A DNA stretch of 64,000 nt from assembly GCA_050084515.1 (NCBI GenBank), contig CM114271.1:11346001-11410000 (forward strand), in the 5' to 3' direction. The notes beneath the pieces were generated by a model. The model saw nothing but the letters and a program-made list of their open reading frames with translations, searched no databases and was not told the DNA's origin. Source of the stretch: Blasia pusilla. Taxonomy: Eukaryota > Marchantiophyta > Marchantiopsida > Blasiales. The translations under genes were made by a program, and so were the position numbers. Positions 10,581 through 24,079 of the stretch are shown in pieces. Position 1 is the first letter of the stretch. Every line of letters starts with the position of its first letter.

Positions 10581-11430
10581 AATTTAAATGGGATCATTGG
10601 TGCTATTTTGACCAAGATGGTGGCAACTCACAAATCAGATTGGGATAGGAAATTAGCTTCAGCTGTCCATGCTTACAACACAGCTGAGAAGAGTACAACA
10701 GGGAAAAGGCCCTACTTCTTGGTGTATGGGCAAAACCCTCTCTCGGTAGTAGAGTTGGAGTTGAAGACTCATCACACTCTAGAAGGGCACTTCCAACCTG
10801 AAGGTGGCATAGATAGCACGCTGGATATGATTGATGCCCTAGAGGAGGAAAGAAAGGCAGCATTGGAGAAGACCAAGGCGGTTCGGCAACAAAGGAAGAT
10901 GAGGTTTGATAACCGAATAAAGCATGATCCAGTGAAGGATGGGGACCTGGTGCTGATGTATGATAGTCGACACCAAAAGTTTTCAGGAAAGCTGCACATT
11001 CGACAGCTTGGGCCTTATCAGGTGGAGCTGAAGAGCATCCAAGGGAGTGATGAGAGCAGGTGGAGCTGAAGAGCATCCAAGGGAAGTGATGAGAGCAGGT
11101 GGAGCTGAAGAGCATCCAAGGGAGTGATGAGAGTAGGTGGAGCTGAAGAGCATCCAAGGGAAGTGATGAGAGCAGGTGGAGCTGAAGAGCATCCAAGGGA
11201 GTGATGAGAGCAGGTGGAGCTGAAGAGCATCCAAGGGAAGCTCGAACCAGCTTGAGAAGAAGCAAGCATGGGAAGAATGTAAAGGTAGGTCTTACCTTCA
11301 AGCATGTCCAAGAGACAAGTCGAGCCTATGCCATCAATGCTGCTCAAGAGACTTTAGTTAGGACAGGTTCAGAAGTAGATGAGGTAGAAATTTCATGCAG
11401 TAGATGCCTTGGAGTAGATGCTTAGGGGGA
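10580..11430 (+). pseudogene. G: 3' end of the integrase of another Ty3/gypsy family
   Basis: Plus-strand integrase C-terminal half, 5'-truncated. Visible motifs are KLASAVHAYNTAEKSTTGK and FLVYGQNPLSV, then RQQRKMRFDNRI, VKDGDLVLMYDSRH and LGPYQVELKS (a GP(Y/F)-type module). The frame is then overrun by a 38/39-bp tandem array. After the array a further open stretch ends near 11,424, just before a polypurine run. This family differs from D and T. The catalytic core is missing, so it is inactive. Confidence 0.85.
11019..11239 (+). repeat. 38/39-bp tandem array in the G integrase tail
   Basis: Five full copies plus a partial one of a unit beginning CAGGTGGAGCTGAAGAGCAT and ending GTGATGAGAG. 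Copies alternate between 38 and 39 bases (AAGGGAGTG versus AAGGGAAGTG), giving a 77-base higher-order unit. The first copy coincides with the integrase codons for VELKSIQG, so the array grew out of coding sequence. The minus strand over it gives long Leu/Ser-rich open frames that are artefacts. Confidence 0.92.
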
Positions 11431-11438
11431 GGTAGATT
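11421..11438 (+). promoter_or_regulatory. polypurine tract of the G element
   Basis: Reads CTTAGGGGGAGGTAGATT, just after the end of the integrase tail and directly before TGTAGGAAGG, the likely LTR start. The composition and position are typical of the plus-strand primer of plant gypsy elements. Confidence 0.65.
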
Positions 11439-12788
11439 TGTAGGAAGGTAGGAACCCTGAATGCCAGAGAAGCCCAAGTGGGAAGAGGGCTCTCAGCTTC
11501 ACTTATAAATACTCAGTTGGGTTTGCTTGAAGGGGGGCATATACATGTTGTTGGCTAGTAGACACTCAATCTCTTGAGCCAAGCTAACCAGCAGAGTTAT
11601 GTGCTCCCAGATCTAGGTAGTGTGTAGTGTGCTTGAAGGGGGCTGAGACTAAGAAGGTCTCCCATGTACTCGATGATTTTTTTGATACACAGAAGGTAGC
11701 CCTGTGAAATGAGTTCACTCCACTACCCTGTATCTGAGTTTGTGCATGATTGAGTGATGAGTTTGGGGGGTTGATGAAGTGAGATTCTTGGAGCTGATTC
11801 AACTAATCATTAAAAAGTGTAGTGAGTGGACAAGAGGCTATACCAGTAGAGGGGAGGCAAGCTTGGGTTCCAAGATTGTGCTCCACCAAGATGTGCTTGG
11901 AAAGCTTGCTGTTCTGCCCACCTGAGCTTGGCCTTTGACACCAATCATTGATTACTTCCTGGGTGTGACAACTTGGACTTCCAGGTCTGGTAAGTGATAA
12001 GAGTTAGTGAGTGGAGAGAGAGAGAGAGGGTCATGCTTGAGCTCCCCTATAGGTAGAAGACCATGGGCTCAGCCTATTAAGTCTCCTACTACCTGAACAA
12101 GAAGGGAGAACAAAGGATCAGCAAGGTAAGAGGAGAAGAAGAAGGGACGTGGGTGTTGGTTTGAGCAAATAGAGAGTTTCTTTCCTTTCAGGCTACCCTA
12201 GGGGTGGATGATTATACTAGACAGCGTATTGGATGGCCTTATGTTTTTTTTAGTAGTCTCTAGTTGTGAGCCTTGAGTATGTGTGCTGGTTGAATTCCCA
12301 CTGAGCACTCTATCTAAGGACTCAAAACTACACCCAAGCTCTCACTAGATACTCGGTGAGGAGAAAAAGGTGATTGCACTACCTGATCGGTTAGGAGTTG
12401 GGTGTGCTTTAGAGGATGTCCTTGGTACATTCAACTAGTCCAAGGCAGCACATTGGAGGACCTTATGCTGTCTGGTCATTCTTGACTGTGATTTCTAAGT
12501 AGAGTGTGCTTGTTGGGTTCCACTGGCCACTCCACTCAAAGCACTCAAGAGAAAGGAAGGAGTTTTGGTTAGTAGGGTGAGGACAGGATTGTGATATTGA
12601 AGTGGAGAGAGTTTCTCTAGCCTCTTAAGGTAAAGAGGTGGGGTTTACAGCTGTTAAGGAGTACATCTTGTAGATCTGATCTTTTGATCTGGCCCTAAGC
12701 TCTTACATGGGACCGAACTGGTGGAACTAGCAACATTTTCTCCTGGGTTGTGTGCTGGCCATGTATTACCTGGTGAGACATCTCTCTT
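11439..12788 (+). repeat. 3' LTR of the G element
   Basis: Starts TGTAGGAAGG right after the polypurine tract. A TATA-like box ACTTATAAATACT lies about 65 bases in (11,501-11,513), as expected for the U3 promoter. No coding signal is seen over 1.35 kb. It abuts D module B at 12,789. The end does not show a clear CA, so it may be slightly truncated. The partner 5' LTR is absent. Confidence 0.6.
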
Positions 12789-13293
12789 TGTAAAGTAAAA
12801 TCCAATCTCTCTCTACACCATCTCACACCATAGCTCTCAAAGGTGTGCACTCTCTCTCATGTCAAACCAAACCCACTCTCCTAATGAGAGGCTTGGGTTA
12901 CACTCACAAGGCAAGGGACCATAGCTCCGTTGCCTTATGCCAAGAGGTTCAACAAAGAGAGAATAAGCTCTCAAGCTCCCTCTCTTGGAGGTATACCCCC
13001 TTCCCTCTCCCAAGCCCTCTCAACGGTAATCTATGTTTGCAGGTCACCTCCTTGGCTCTTGACTTGCTGTAGCGGGTCAAGGGCCACTTCGCAAAGTGGA
13101 AAGTGAACTATCCCCAACATGGAAACTTAACCGAAATACTAAGTTTCTCTATATGGCTCCAAATGAGCGGAAATGAAGGGGAAACATGCTCTCCCAGGTT
13201 TCCCAGGCCTCAGCACGTCATTCTCGACCTCCTAGGCCTGTCCTCCACTACTCGTGAAGACGCTCTGGTAGATCCCACCGATCTATCCTAACA
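12789..13293 (-). repeat. D1 5' LTR remnant (module B)
   Basis: A 505-bp block nearly identical to 997-1,500 and similar to 21,922-22,424. On the minus strand it starts TGTTAGGATAGATC, with its outer end directly against GTCCT (13,294-13,298). That pentamer also flanks the other outer end of D1 at 865-869. This makes it the 5' end of the minus-strand D1 insertion. Module A, which follows B elsewhere, is missing here because the G element occupies that side. Confidence 0.75.
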
Positions 13294-13656
13294 GTCCTGA
13301 TGAGAGTTTGCGGAGAGTTGATGTTGTTGGTGTGCAGACACGGAGGGCGATGGGAGAAGCGAGTGCGATGACTCCTAATGCTGATGCTCGGGAGGAGCAT
13401 GTGCCGAGTACGATGTTGGGGGCGGCCACGATGGTGTACCATGCTCTGTTGTTTTCTGCTTTCGATGTTATGATGTTGGGAGGTACGCCCGCCAAGGTTT
13501 TCTGGTTGGCCGCTATGCTATGTGAGCGTGGAGATGGAGTTCTTGCATCACGTTCAGAGGTGATTGCAAAGGAGGTGATGGGGATGCCCTTGGAGCTGAT
13601 GCTCGGGTTGTCCACCTCAGATTCATGGCAGGTTGCAGCTACTAGGATGGCGGAGA
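13294..13656 (+). pseudogene. D3: continuation of the gag-protease linker (right half of D2/D3)
   Basis: Picks up the D reading frame where D2 stops at 869. The joined text (GGGTCCTGATG then GATGTTGTTGG) aligns with D1 at about 7,260-7,210 on the opposite strand. An open stretch of 132 codons (13,308-13,706) carries the ARRAMGEASAM, AMLCERG and EVIAKEVMG segments shared with D1. A fold-back element interrupts it at 13,657. Confidence 0.75.
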
Positions 13657-14217
13657 GGAGAGGAAGAGAGGAAGAGAGGAGAGAGGAAGATATTGGCAAC
13701 CCCTAGGGCTCTTTTGGTTTGAAGAGAGTTTCCGACAAGTTGAAGAGAGGAAAAATTTGACAAGTTGAAAAGGAAAAATTTTCCAAAAAAATTGGTGGTG
13801 AAAAAAATTTTGAATTTTTTTTTACCTTTTCAACTCGTCGGAATCCAATGGGTTGCAATTTATTTTTTATGGTTAAGGAAAAATTTTCATTTTTTTGGGT
13901 TTTTTTAACATTTGCAACCCGTCGGAGTCCAACCGGTTGCAAATGTTAAAAAAACCCAAAAAAATGAAAATTTTTCCTTAACCCACAAAAAAAAAAACCA
14001 AAAAATTGCATCCCATCGGATTCCGACAGGTTGCACTAAGTTTCCTCTCTTCAAAAAAAATCTCAAAAAAATTACTCACTTATTATCCATAATCTTCATA
14101 TTTTTTGAAGAGAGTTTCAGTTTTCTTTCCCTTTTGTGCCTTTTTTTTAAGAGAGGCTCTACTCTCTTCCTCTCTTCCTCTCCTCTCTTCCTCTCTCCTG
14201 CCAGAATACCAGCCCCT
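13657..14217. mobile_element. 561-bp fold-back/MITE-like element inside D3
   Basis: Flanked by the 12-bp direct repeat GGATGGCGGAGA (13,645-13,656 and 14,218-14,229). The ends are GA-rich on the left and the complementary CT-rich on the right. The centre holds a perfect 49-nt inverted repeat (13,871-13,919 against 13,935-13,983) with a 15-nt loop. Short modules with GTCGGA..CC..GGTTGC recur around it. It encodes nothing and is absent from the matching D1 position. The 12-bp direct repeats could be a target duplication, or could be chance gag sequence. Confidence 0.65.
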
Positions 14218-14642
14218 GGATGGCGGAGATGCCCACTAGACCCACGATAGAGCATGCCATGGTTGCTCCAGGTGTTGTGTTGCTAGATAACCAAAGAGAG
14301 ATCTTTGAGTTGGTGAGTCCAGGAGGTAGATTGTTTTTTTCATAGCATGTCTTGTTAGATTCAGGAGTACAACCCCTGATGTTGGGGAAGGCGGCATTGA
14401 CGAGGTTGGGCCTAACGAGGGCCGATGTGGAGCGTTGTCCATTAAGAATACATACATCCTTGGGTGGAGCGAGTACCACATACTTTATCACCCGCCATGA
14501 GGTCGTGGTGAGGATTTGCCTAGGACATCCTACAGATGAGTCCGTGGTACGAGCCAAGCCAATCGTGATCGATGCACAGTCCTACGACGTCTTGGTTGGT
14601 GGAGGAGTGTTGTACCCGATGGGATTTTCCTTGGATTACTAG
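14218..14642 (+). pseudogene. D3 aspartic protease
   Basis: A 96-codon open stretch (14,352-14,642) with LDSGVQPLMLG (catalytic DSG) and IDAQSYDVLVGGGVLYPMG, ending GFSLDY like D1. The short segment before it carries LDNQREIFELV, matching the end of the D1 linker. It is colinear with D1, and the fold-back element lies just upstream. Confidence 0.82.
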
Positions 14643-16135
14643 GAGGAGTCAGCGTCCTACAGACCAAGATGGTAGTTTGGCGATGGGCGAATTAGCTCAT
14701 TACCTGTTTGATTCACGAGTGGAGTGATCGAGCGATGGCCAAGAGAGATGGCAACTTTAGGAGCATTTAGCAGCGCCATCACGTGACCTTCTGATTTGAT
14801 TGAGGGGCATGTCCGTAGAGGACATCTCGCGCCTGACACTTCTAGGGAGAGGAGTGTTATGGTAGCCGCATCATTCTGTGGAGGAGAGGTGCCGCCGTGG
14901 GGCTCAAGTGAAGATCTCTGACGTTTATCTGATGAGCACGTGTAGACGGCTTGGACTGAGGCGTTTGCACTAGAGCGTTCCGGGTCAAAGGGACTCGAGG
15001 TAGCCGTAAGTGCTACTATGATCCCTTTCGACATCACCCCGATTGTGTGGTGCATTCCAGAGGAGGGTATTTGCGTGTTGGATCTCTTTGGAGATATGAG
15101 CACTGGCTTAGCTGCTGTTTTGTAGGCAGGAGTGCGTGTACAGAAGAACTTCTACTACTGCTGTACGTGAGATTGATGATGTTGCAATGCGCGCTTCACT
15201 TCACATGTAGCGCACTTACACCTCCGATTTCCTGACTTATTGTCTACGTCCGCCATCTAGGGATACAAGAGTTCCCTACCGAGGGACATTTCATTGTTGG
15301 GGGCGTAGGACTTGGAGCGGGTACGGACCATAGATTTGGTCATTGCTAGTTGACCATGTCAGGGTCAATCGAGTGTTGGACAAGGTAGCGGGTTGGTTGA
15401 CACTCGATCAGGTTGTTTTGGGAGATGAAGCGGATCTTGCGACACTTGCAAGAGCATCAGTCTCGTTCTCCAGCATACATTATGGAGAATATTCTGATTT
15501 TGGGCGATTTGAGGTCTTGCATGATGACAGTGCACATCAAGTGCACGCATGGATTGGCCCGACAATGTTGTTGGATGCGGAGAGTGTAGGTTCACAAGCA
15601 CATCGCCCACGTCTTTGGTGGACCAACTTGATGCCACATGAGATTTTGCAAAGGGCGTACGCGAGAGTGGATCGCCCCTCCCATTTGTTGGTGGATTCTA
15701 TTCTAGATCTAGGTCGTCGGTCACAGGCAGTACGACACGATGATCGACCTCCGTTGATTATGGTCAATAGGATTGGCATGCCATGAGCAGCCTTTCCCAC
15801 ATTGGTGAGTTTTCCCTCTCCCTATGCATTGAAGGAGGGCGGACCTGGTTTGGTTTGGGATGCAAAGTACAGCGGTTGGTGGAGCCTAACGCCACCAACC
15901 ACATGGGATTTCCCACAATAGTGACAGAAGTATCGTCACTATCAGAGGCATTACGACGACATGTCCTGGGTCAGGCGATGGACTGCTTAACATGGATTTT
16001 CAGCTTAGGAATAGCTGAGCAACGTCGTTTGAGGTTGCGACACATTATAATTATTGTGTTGGTGAGCCCCATGCCTATCAAAACCGTTGAGGCACTGGCT
16101 AGGGGCGAGACCCGAGGAGATTGACACACTAGGGA
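14643..16135 (+). pseudogene. D3 DNA methyltransferase domain, decayed
   Basis: The same domain and order as D1. A motif I relic is CVLDLFGDMSTGLAA (about 15,072-15,120). At motif IV the Trp before Pro-Cys is a TGA stop (about 15,350); the text on either side reads DLVIAS and PCQGQSSVGQG. Motif VI has become YIMENILILG (about 15,480-15,510). The motif VIII region QAHRPRLWWTNLMP (about 15,595-15,640) is well kept inside a 147-codon open frame. The C-terminal part includes GFPTIVTEV, then HVLGQAMDCLTWI. Numerous stops make it non-functional. It lies between D3 protease and RT, as in D1. Confidence 0.82.
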
Positions 16136-16628
16136 TGATCGAGAGAAACACCCCTAGACTTCTTGGGATGTTTTGCAAGTACGCTAGGAGATGCTAGCCA
16201 CAACATCGAGCATGGTTTGGTTTGGCATGCACGTGGAGATCAGAGTTTGCAGTTGGCTATAGGGGAGCAATCGAGTTTTGTTGTCTGAGACAGGGTTACA
16301 CCATAGCAAACACCATGGTTGGAGTAGGACTAGTGGAGATGTCGCATGGAGAGTATGCATCTGCCACTATCATGCTTGCCAAGAAGGATGCGCATGGTAA
16401 CTGGACGGATACGCGGATGTGTGGAGATTACCAACCTATCAATCGGCATACGAAGTCCAATAGATATGCCATGCCTACCCTTGAGGAGATGTTTAATGCT
16501 ATTGGGCATGCAAAGGTCTTTAGTTTGTTAGATCTTCAAGCCGGAGGCCATTAGTTGCCTATCAGATAGGAGGATAGGCAGAAAACGATATTTTGGGGCA
16601 TCGATCCTCATGGGAAGGATTGCTTGTA
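16136..16628 (+). pseudogene. D3 reverse transcriptase, 5' part
   Basis: RT fingers and palm start: GLVEMSHGEYASATIMLAKK, CGDYQPINRHTKSNRYAMP, then FSLLDLQAGGH with a stop. The first catalytic Asp is present; the Tyr of the AGYH motif is changed. The frame ends in HGKD-CLY, where the 2,449-bp insert begins, and resumes at 19,078. Confidence 0.85.
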
Positions 16629-19077
<2,449 letters not shown>

Positions 19078-19440
19078 GCTTGTATGAGTGGTGGTTCTTA
19101 CCATTTGGGTTAAAGAATGCGCGGCTGAGTTTCAGAGGGTCATGGATAGAATCGTGGTAGGTCTCGATTTTGCTAGGTGTTATATTGATGACATCGTAGT
19201 CTTTAGCGCCATGGTTGAGGAGCATGAGCCACATCTAGAGGAGTTGTTTTGACGATGGCAGTTATATGGGCTGAAGCTACATCGAGGCAAGTGCAAGTTC
19301 TTCTACGACTAGATTGAGTACCTAGGTCATACCATATACCCAAGTGGCCTTGGTGTGGAGCAGAATAAGGTAGAGGCTATTTCATGCATTCCACGCGCTA
19401 CACATGTGAGTCGAGTTCGTGCATTCATGGGATTGGAAAA
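19078..19440 (+). pseudogene. D3 reverse transcriptase, 3' part
   Basis: Resumes after the insert with LYEWWFLPFGLKNA, then (frameshifted) CYIDDIVVFSAMVEEHEPHLE and LKLHRGKCKFFYD. The YIDD site is present. Several frame changes are needed to follow it. It continues directly into the connection and RNase H. Confidence 0.85.
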
Positions 19441-19990
19441 CTTCTATCGACGTCAAGGTTTTCACTTCAATTGCGAAGCCGCTAACTTTGCTGACCAAGG
19501 TGGATCAGGAGTGGCATTGGGGGGATGAGCAGGAGAGAGCATTTCAGTTGCTCAAGGACACATTGACATCTGCGCCCATATTGAGGAGACCGATCAAGGG
19601 GCGTCCTTTCCAATTGCATATCGATTGGAGCATGTTGGGACTTGGAGCCGTGCTCATCCAACATGACGATGATGGTAGAGAGTTCGTGGTGGCTTACGCT
19701 AGTTGCTCAAAAAACATTGCAGAGGCAAAGTATAACTTGTATGAGGGTGAGTGCTTGGCTGCAATGTGGGTTGTTGCACATTTCAGGTGTTATCTATTTG
19801 GCAACCCCTTTACCATTATTATTGATGATCAGCCACTTAAGTGGTTGATGGAGTCCGACAAGCTTATAGGAAAGCTTGCAAGGTGGGCTCTTTTGTTGCC
19901 GGAGTATGACTTCTAGGTGGTGCATAGACCTGGGATGCTCAACCAGGATCTAGATGGTTTGAGCCGTAACCCATGTTCGAGTTAGCGAGA
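19419..19990 (+). pseudogene. D3 RNase H
   Basis: A 165-codon open stretch (19,419-19,916): FTSIAKPLTLLTKVDQEWHW, FQLHIDWSMLGLGAVL (catalytic Asp), FVVAYASCSKN, YEGECLAAMWVV, HFRCYLFGNPFTIIIDDQPL, WALLLPEYDF. It is better preserved than in D1. After a stop the tail with HRPGMLNQD and SRNPC follows. Confidence 0.88.
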
Positions 19991-20030
19991 TGCGACTGGA
20001 GCTCATTGGCATGGAGAGAGTGATGAGGAG

Positions 20031-21250
20031 TTGGTGCTAGGATGGCACACGTTAGGCTATTTGGGCTTGTTGGCTATAAAGAATCAAATTCTTGAGACTT
20101 CGATGGCGAGGTCTTATGAAGAGTCCTTAGATCTAGAGGCCGGTGAGGAGACAAGAGGTGGCCGAGATATTCACGACGATGGATTAGTCTTGGAGTACCT
20201 GCGTACTAGCAGCGTCGCGAACACAATGGGTACTAAAGAGCGGGATCGGATCCTACAACAAGCCAAACGGTTCCGGTGGGAGAGGACCCATGTGTTGCAA
20301 GTTTGGGAGGATGGTAGAGTATGTGTATTGCCTCATCCTTCATAGAGAGCACGTTTGGTATGTCATGCCCAAGAGGAGTTGGGTCATTTTGGAGTGAAGC
20401 GGACGTACATCTAGCTTGCTCCAGATACAATATTGGTGGCAAGGCATGCATACTGACATTCAGTAGTTTGTTGCCAGATGCATGATGTGTGATTGGGTCT
20501 AGGCATCGTTCAATGCTTTGACTCCACAATTACATCCACTTTCGATCATGGACTTAGGTTATAGATGGAGTTTGGATTTTGCCAGACCTTTACGTTTGAC
20601 ACAGCACCATAGTCGTTATGTGTTGGTGATGGTCGAGCACTTCTCAAAGTGGATAGAGTTTGTTACATTGCCTGACAAAGCCAATGAGGGAGTAGCGTAT
20701 GCCTTCCTAGATCGAGTCATTACAGCGCACCAACTGAGGTGTTGATAGACGAGGGTACAGAGTTTTGTCGGGAGTTTCAAGCCTTGTATGATCAGGCGCT
20801 GATCGACCACCGCACCACTTTGTGAGATCATCATGAGATGGATGGACTAGTGAAGAGGATTGTGCAAACAGTGAATAGAGGATTACGCATGTATGCCTTG
20901 GAGAGAGGTCATTTAGGAGATTGGGACCTCCAATTTCCGAGGTTGGCGATGGGATACAGATACAGCAAGCAGAAATCCTTAGCGTCTTTCTCACTGTTCT
21001 TGCTACTTTATGGTCGAGAGCCGGATTTACCTGTGGCCATTCGTCGAGATGTTGTTGAAGTGATGAACCTTGATGACCTTGATGTATGGATGCGATCATG
21101 TTCATAGAGGGCTGAGTTGTTTAGGAGAGTGATGCCCATGGTGTTTGAGAACTTGGCGATTGCGCAACATTGAGATACGTTGAGGTATACGACTATTTGG
21201 GAAGGTGATTATCGACCTACTATCCGTAGGTTTCATCAGGGATAATATAT
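20031..21250 (+). pseudogene. D3 integrase
   Basis: The plus-strand integrase starts with the LEYLRTSSVANTMGTKERDR segment and a degraded zinc-binding region (HAQEELGHFGVKR, about 20,360-20,400). The core has SLDFARPLRL with the first Asp (about 20,570) and LIDEGTEF with the second (about 20,745). MDGLVKRIVQ (20,838) has Lys where D1 has the catalytic Glu. LLLYGREPDLPVAIRR and a GD/GP-type region follow. Stops and the Glu-to-Lys change make it inactive. Confidence 0.85.
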
Positions 21251-21254
21251 CTCC

Positions 21255-21603
21255 TTGCAAGAGATGGAACCTATGAAGTTGGATATGACTGTAGGGCGCA
21301 CTATCTTGAGAGTGCGTGAGGTTTTGCCATCTGGTGTTCTCTTATTGGAGGGATGCGATGGTATGGCTTGGAAGGACCATGTGCGTAACTATGCGTCAAG
21401 TCACCTTCCTAACATTGATGGTACAATAAATCCGAGCTTAGTAGTAGTTCTTGCAGGCTTGCAATGTATGTTGTGTGGTTATGCCTGTGGTGCAGCCACT
21501 ATGCTAGTCTGTGATGGATGTTTGAGAGGATGGCATATGGCATGTTTGACGCCACCTCTCACTAGGGTTCATTGGGGATAAGGGATGTGTCCTAGATGTA
21601 CAT
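21255..21603 (+). pseudogene. D3 PHD finger at the polyprotein C-terminus
   Basis: A 108-codon open stretch ends in the PHD finger. CMLCGYACGAATMLVCDGC carries four Cys ligands, and RGWHMACLTPPLTRV carries the His and fifth Cys. After a TAA codon comes GMCPRCT with the last two Cys. Except for that stop (GRW in D1), the zinc ligand set is complete, so D3 and D1 complement each other in showing the ancestral finger. Residues LVCDGC and GWHMAC are classic for PHD domains. The upstream 60 residues (VLPSGVLLLEGCDGMAWKDH) are shared with D1 and link it to the integrase. Confidence 0.87.
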
Positions 21604-21785
21604 AGAGTAGGTAGTTCTAGATTCCAACTTGTGTCTCTAATATGGATGACAAGAAGGCGAAAAATGATGGTGCCACAAGAGCACCCAACCTTTTTGCTCT
21701 TAACGTCCGAGAGATGTATGTCATAGTAGGTAGGGATAGATGGCTATCTGGAGTTAGAGAGATCTAACCACCAACTAGGGGGCGA

Positions 21786-22550
21786 TTGGAGATATTTTGG
21801 TACTGCTCGTCTTGTTGTGTGTATTCCATGAGTTAGCATGGGATTGCGTATGTTTGTGTGTATGTTCGATGACTGCGATGGATATTGTGTAACGATGTGT
21901 ATGCGCACGACAACTATCACGTCTTTAAGGATAGATCGGCGAGATCTAGTAGAGCATCTTTGGAGATACTGGAGGATATCTTCAAGAGGTCAAGGATGAC
22001 ATGCTAAGGCCATAGGTAGCATACGAGAGCAAGTTTTCCTTTTGGTTCGGCTCATTTGGAGCCATATTGAGGAACTTACTATTTTAGGTAAGTTATTGTT
22101 TTTGGTATAGTTGAATTTTCACTTTGGGAAGTGGCCCTTGTTTTGCTACAGCAAGTCAAGAGCCAAGGAGGTGACTTGCAAGCATAGGTTACCGTGGAGA
22201 GGGCTTGGGAGGAGGAAGGGGGTATACCTCCAAGAGAGAGAGCTTGCGAACTCATTCTCTCTTTGTTGAACCTCTTGGCATGAGACGGCGGACCTATGGT
22301 CCTCCTTACCTTGTGTGTGTAATCCAAGCCTCTGATTAGTAGAGTGGGTTTGGTTTGACATGAGAGAGACTGCACACCATGGAGAGCTTGGTGTGAGATG
22401 TTGATGCGAGATTTCATTGATTTATTGGAGATATTTTAGTACTTCTCGTCTCGTTGTGTGTATTCCATGAGTTAGCATAGGATCGTGTTTATTTGTGTGT
22501 AGGTTTGATGACAATGATGTATGTTATGTAGCAATGTGTATGTGCACGAT
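21786..22550 (+). repeat. 3' terminal region (LTR) of D3, A-B-A
   Basis: Module A (21,786-21,912, TGGAGATATTTTGG to GCGCACGACA), a linker of about 10 bases, module B (21,922-22,424) and a second A (22,425-22,550). The order is the same as at the 3' end of D1. A polypurine-like run AACTAGGGGGCG precedes the first A. The coding relics immediately after 22,550 belong to another D copy in reverse orientation. Confidence 0.65.
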
Positions 22551-23990
22551 ACCCCCCTCTGCATCTTTAACATCTTCCTCTAACATCTCCTCTATGCGTA
22601 GTACCCTGAATTACGCTGGATGTTATGGCTACCAACTCCTGATGTACCTGCAAAACATCCCAACAAGTCCAAGGGTGTCTCTCTCGATGACCATTAATAT
22701 GTTGATCTCCTTGGATCTTTCCCCTAGTCATTGCCTAAACCGTATCGGTAGGCATGGGGCTCATCAACGCAATAGATATGACGTGTCGCAACCTCATCCG
22801 ACGGTGCTCAGCTACTCCTAAGCTGATGATCAATGTCAAGCAATTCAGATCCATCGCCTAACCCAAGACATGATGTCGATGCCACTAATAGTCATAGTAT
22901 TGTTATCACTCTTGTGGGAATTCCCATTTCCGGCTCTTGCTCATCGGTGTTGGGCTCCACCAATCGATAAGCCTTGTCATCCCAGACCAAGCAAGGACTG
23001 ACCTCCTTGTGTGCATAGGAAGTGGGAAAACTCAAAAAAGTGGGAAAGGCTGCTCGTGACATGCGAATCCTATTGACCACAATAAATGATGCTCATGTGC
23101 TCATGAACCTATACTCGCTGCATCCAAAAATATTGTTGGGTCGATCCATGCATCCACCTGATGTGCACTTGTCACCACCCATGACCTTGAGTTGCCCAAG
23201 ATCAATACATTCTTTTAAGATGTACTTTGGGGAATGAGGTTGATGTTCCGACAAATGTTGCAAGATCCTCATCATCTCCCCAAACAATATGGAATGAGTA
23301 TCAGCTAACTTGCTACCTTGTCCAACACTCAAGTGGCCTTGACATGACCAACCAGCAATGAACAAATTCATGGTCCCTACCCGCTCCAAGTCCTACGCCC
23401 CCATAAAAGAACTGTCCCTTGGTAGCGACCTGTGGTGCCTCCTATACGGATGACATAGACAACAAGTTTCATTGGGAAAATGGAGGCATAACTATAGTAA
23501 ATGTTGAAGTGAGATGCGCCTCAAAATCTCATCAAGCTCCACATACAAGCACTGGCGCATACGCATCCCTACCTACAAAACAACAACCAACCCAATTATG
23601 ATCCCTCTAAGAAATCCAATACCTGAATAGCCCCCCCTCTAGGATGCCCCACACAATTGGTGTGGTGTCAAAGGGTGTCATTGTAGCACTCCCGGCTACC
23701 TTGGGTTCCTATGACCCATCATGCTCTAGTGCAAACATCTCACTCCACACTATCTCCACATGCTCATCGGCCAAGCGTCGGAGCTCCTCACTCGAGCCCC
23801 ACACAGGAACTTCTCCTCAAGGGAATGATGCGGCTACCATAACACTCCTTTCCGTAGAAGGTGCTAGACAGAGATGTGTGCCTTGCATGGACATGCTCCT
23901 CAATCAGATGTGGTCTCATGAGGGGACCACATGTGTAGTTGTTAGGGATTTAGTGCTTGTGTACTACAGGTTGGTAGTGACTTGCTAGGA
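22551..23990 (-). pseudogene. D4: DNA methyltransferase fragment of a further D element
   Basis: Minus-strand DNMT colinear with D1 positions 5,020-6,470. Recognisable pieces are MERVGTMNLFIAGWSCQGHL (motif IV with Pro changed to Ser, Cys kept), FGEMMRILQHLSEHQ, YILKECIDLG (motif VI, Glu-Asn-Val lost) and, near 22,900-23,050, AAFPTFLSFPTSYAHKE. The protease and RT sides are missing. It is flanked by the D3 LTR on the left and the T2 element on the right. It shows that the DNMT is a family trait. Confidence 0.8.
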
Positions 23991-24079
23991 GGGAGATGAC
24001 CTGTGTGTACATGTCACCCATGGAGGTGCCAAGAGGATGAAGCTCATCTAGAGCTCATCTCAAGCGATGTTCTTCCAAT

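Noticed and set aside
10603-11347. Minus-strand Leu/Ser/His-rich frames of 75-232 codons
   Set aside because: They are generated by the 38/39-bp tandem array and the reverse of the G integrase.
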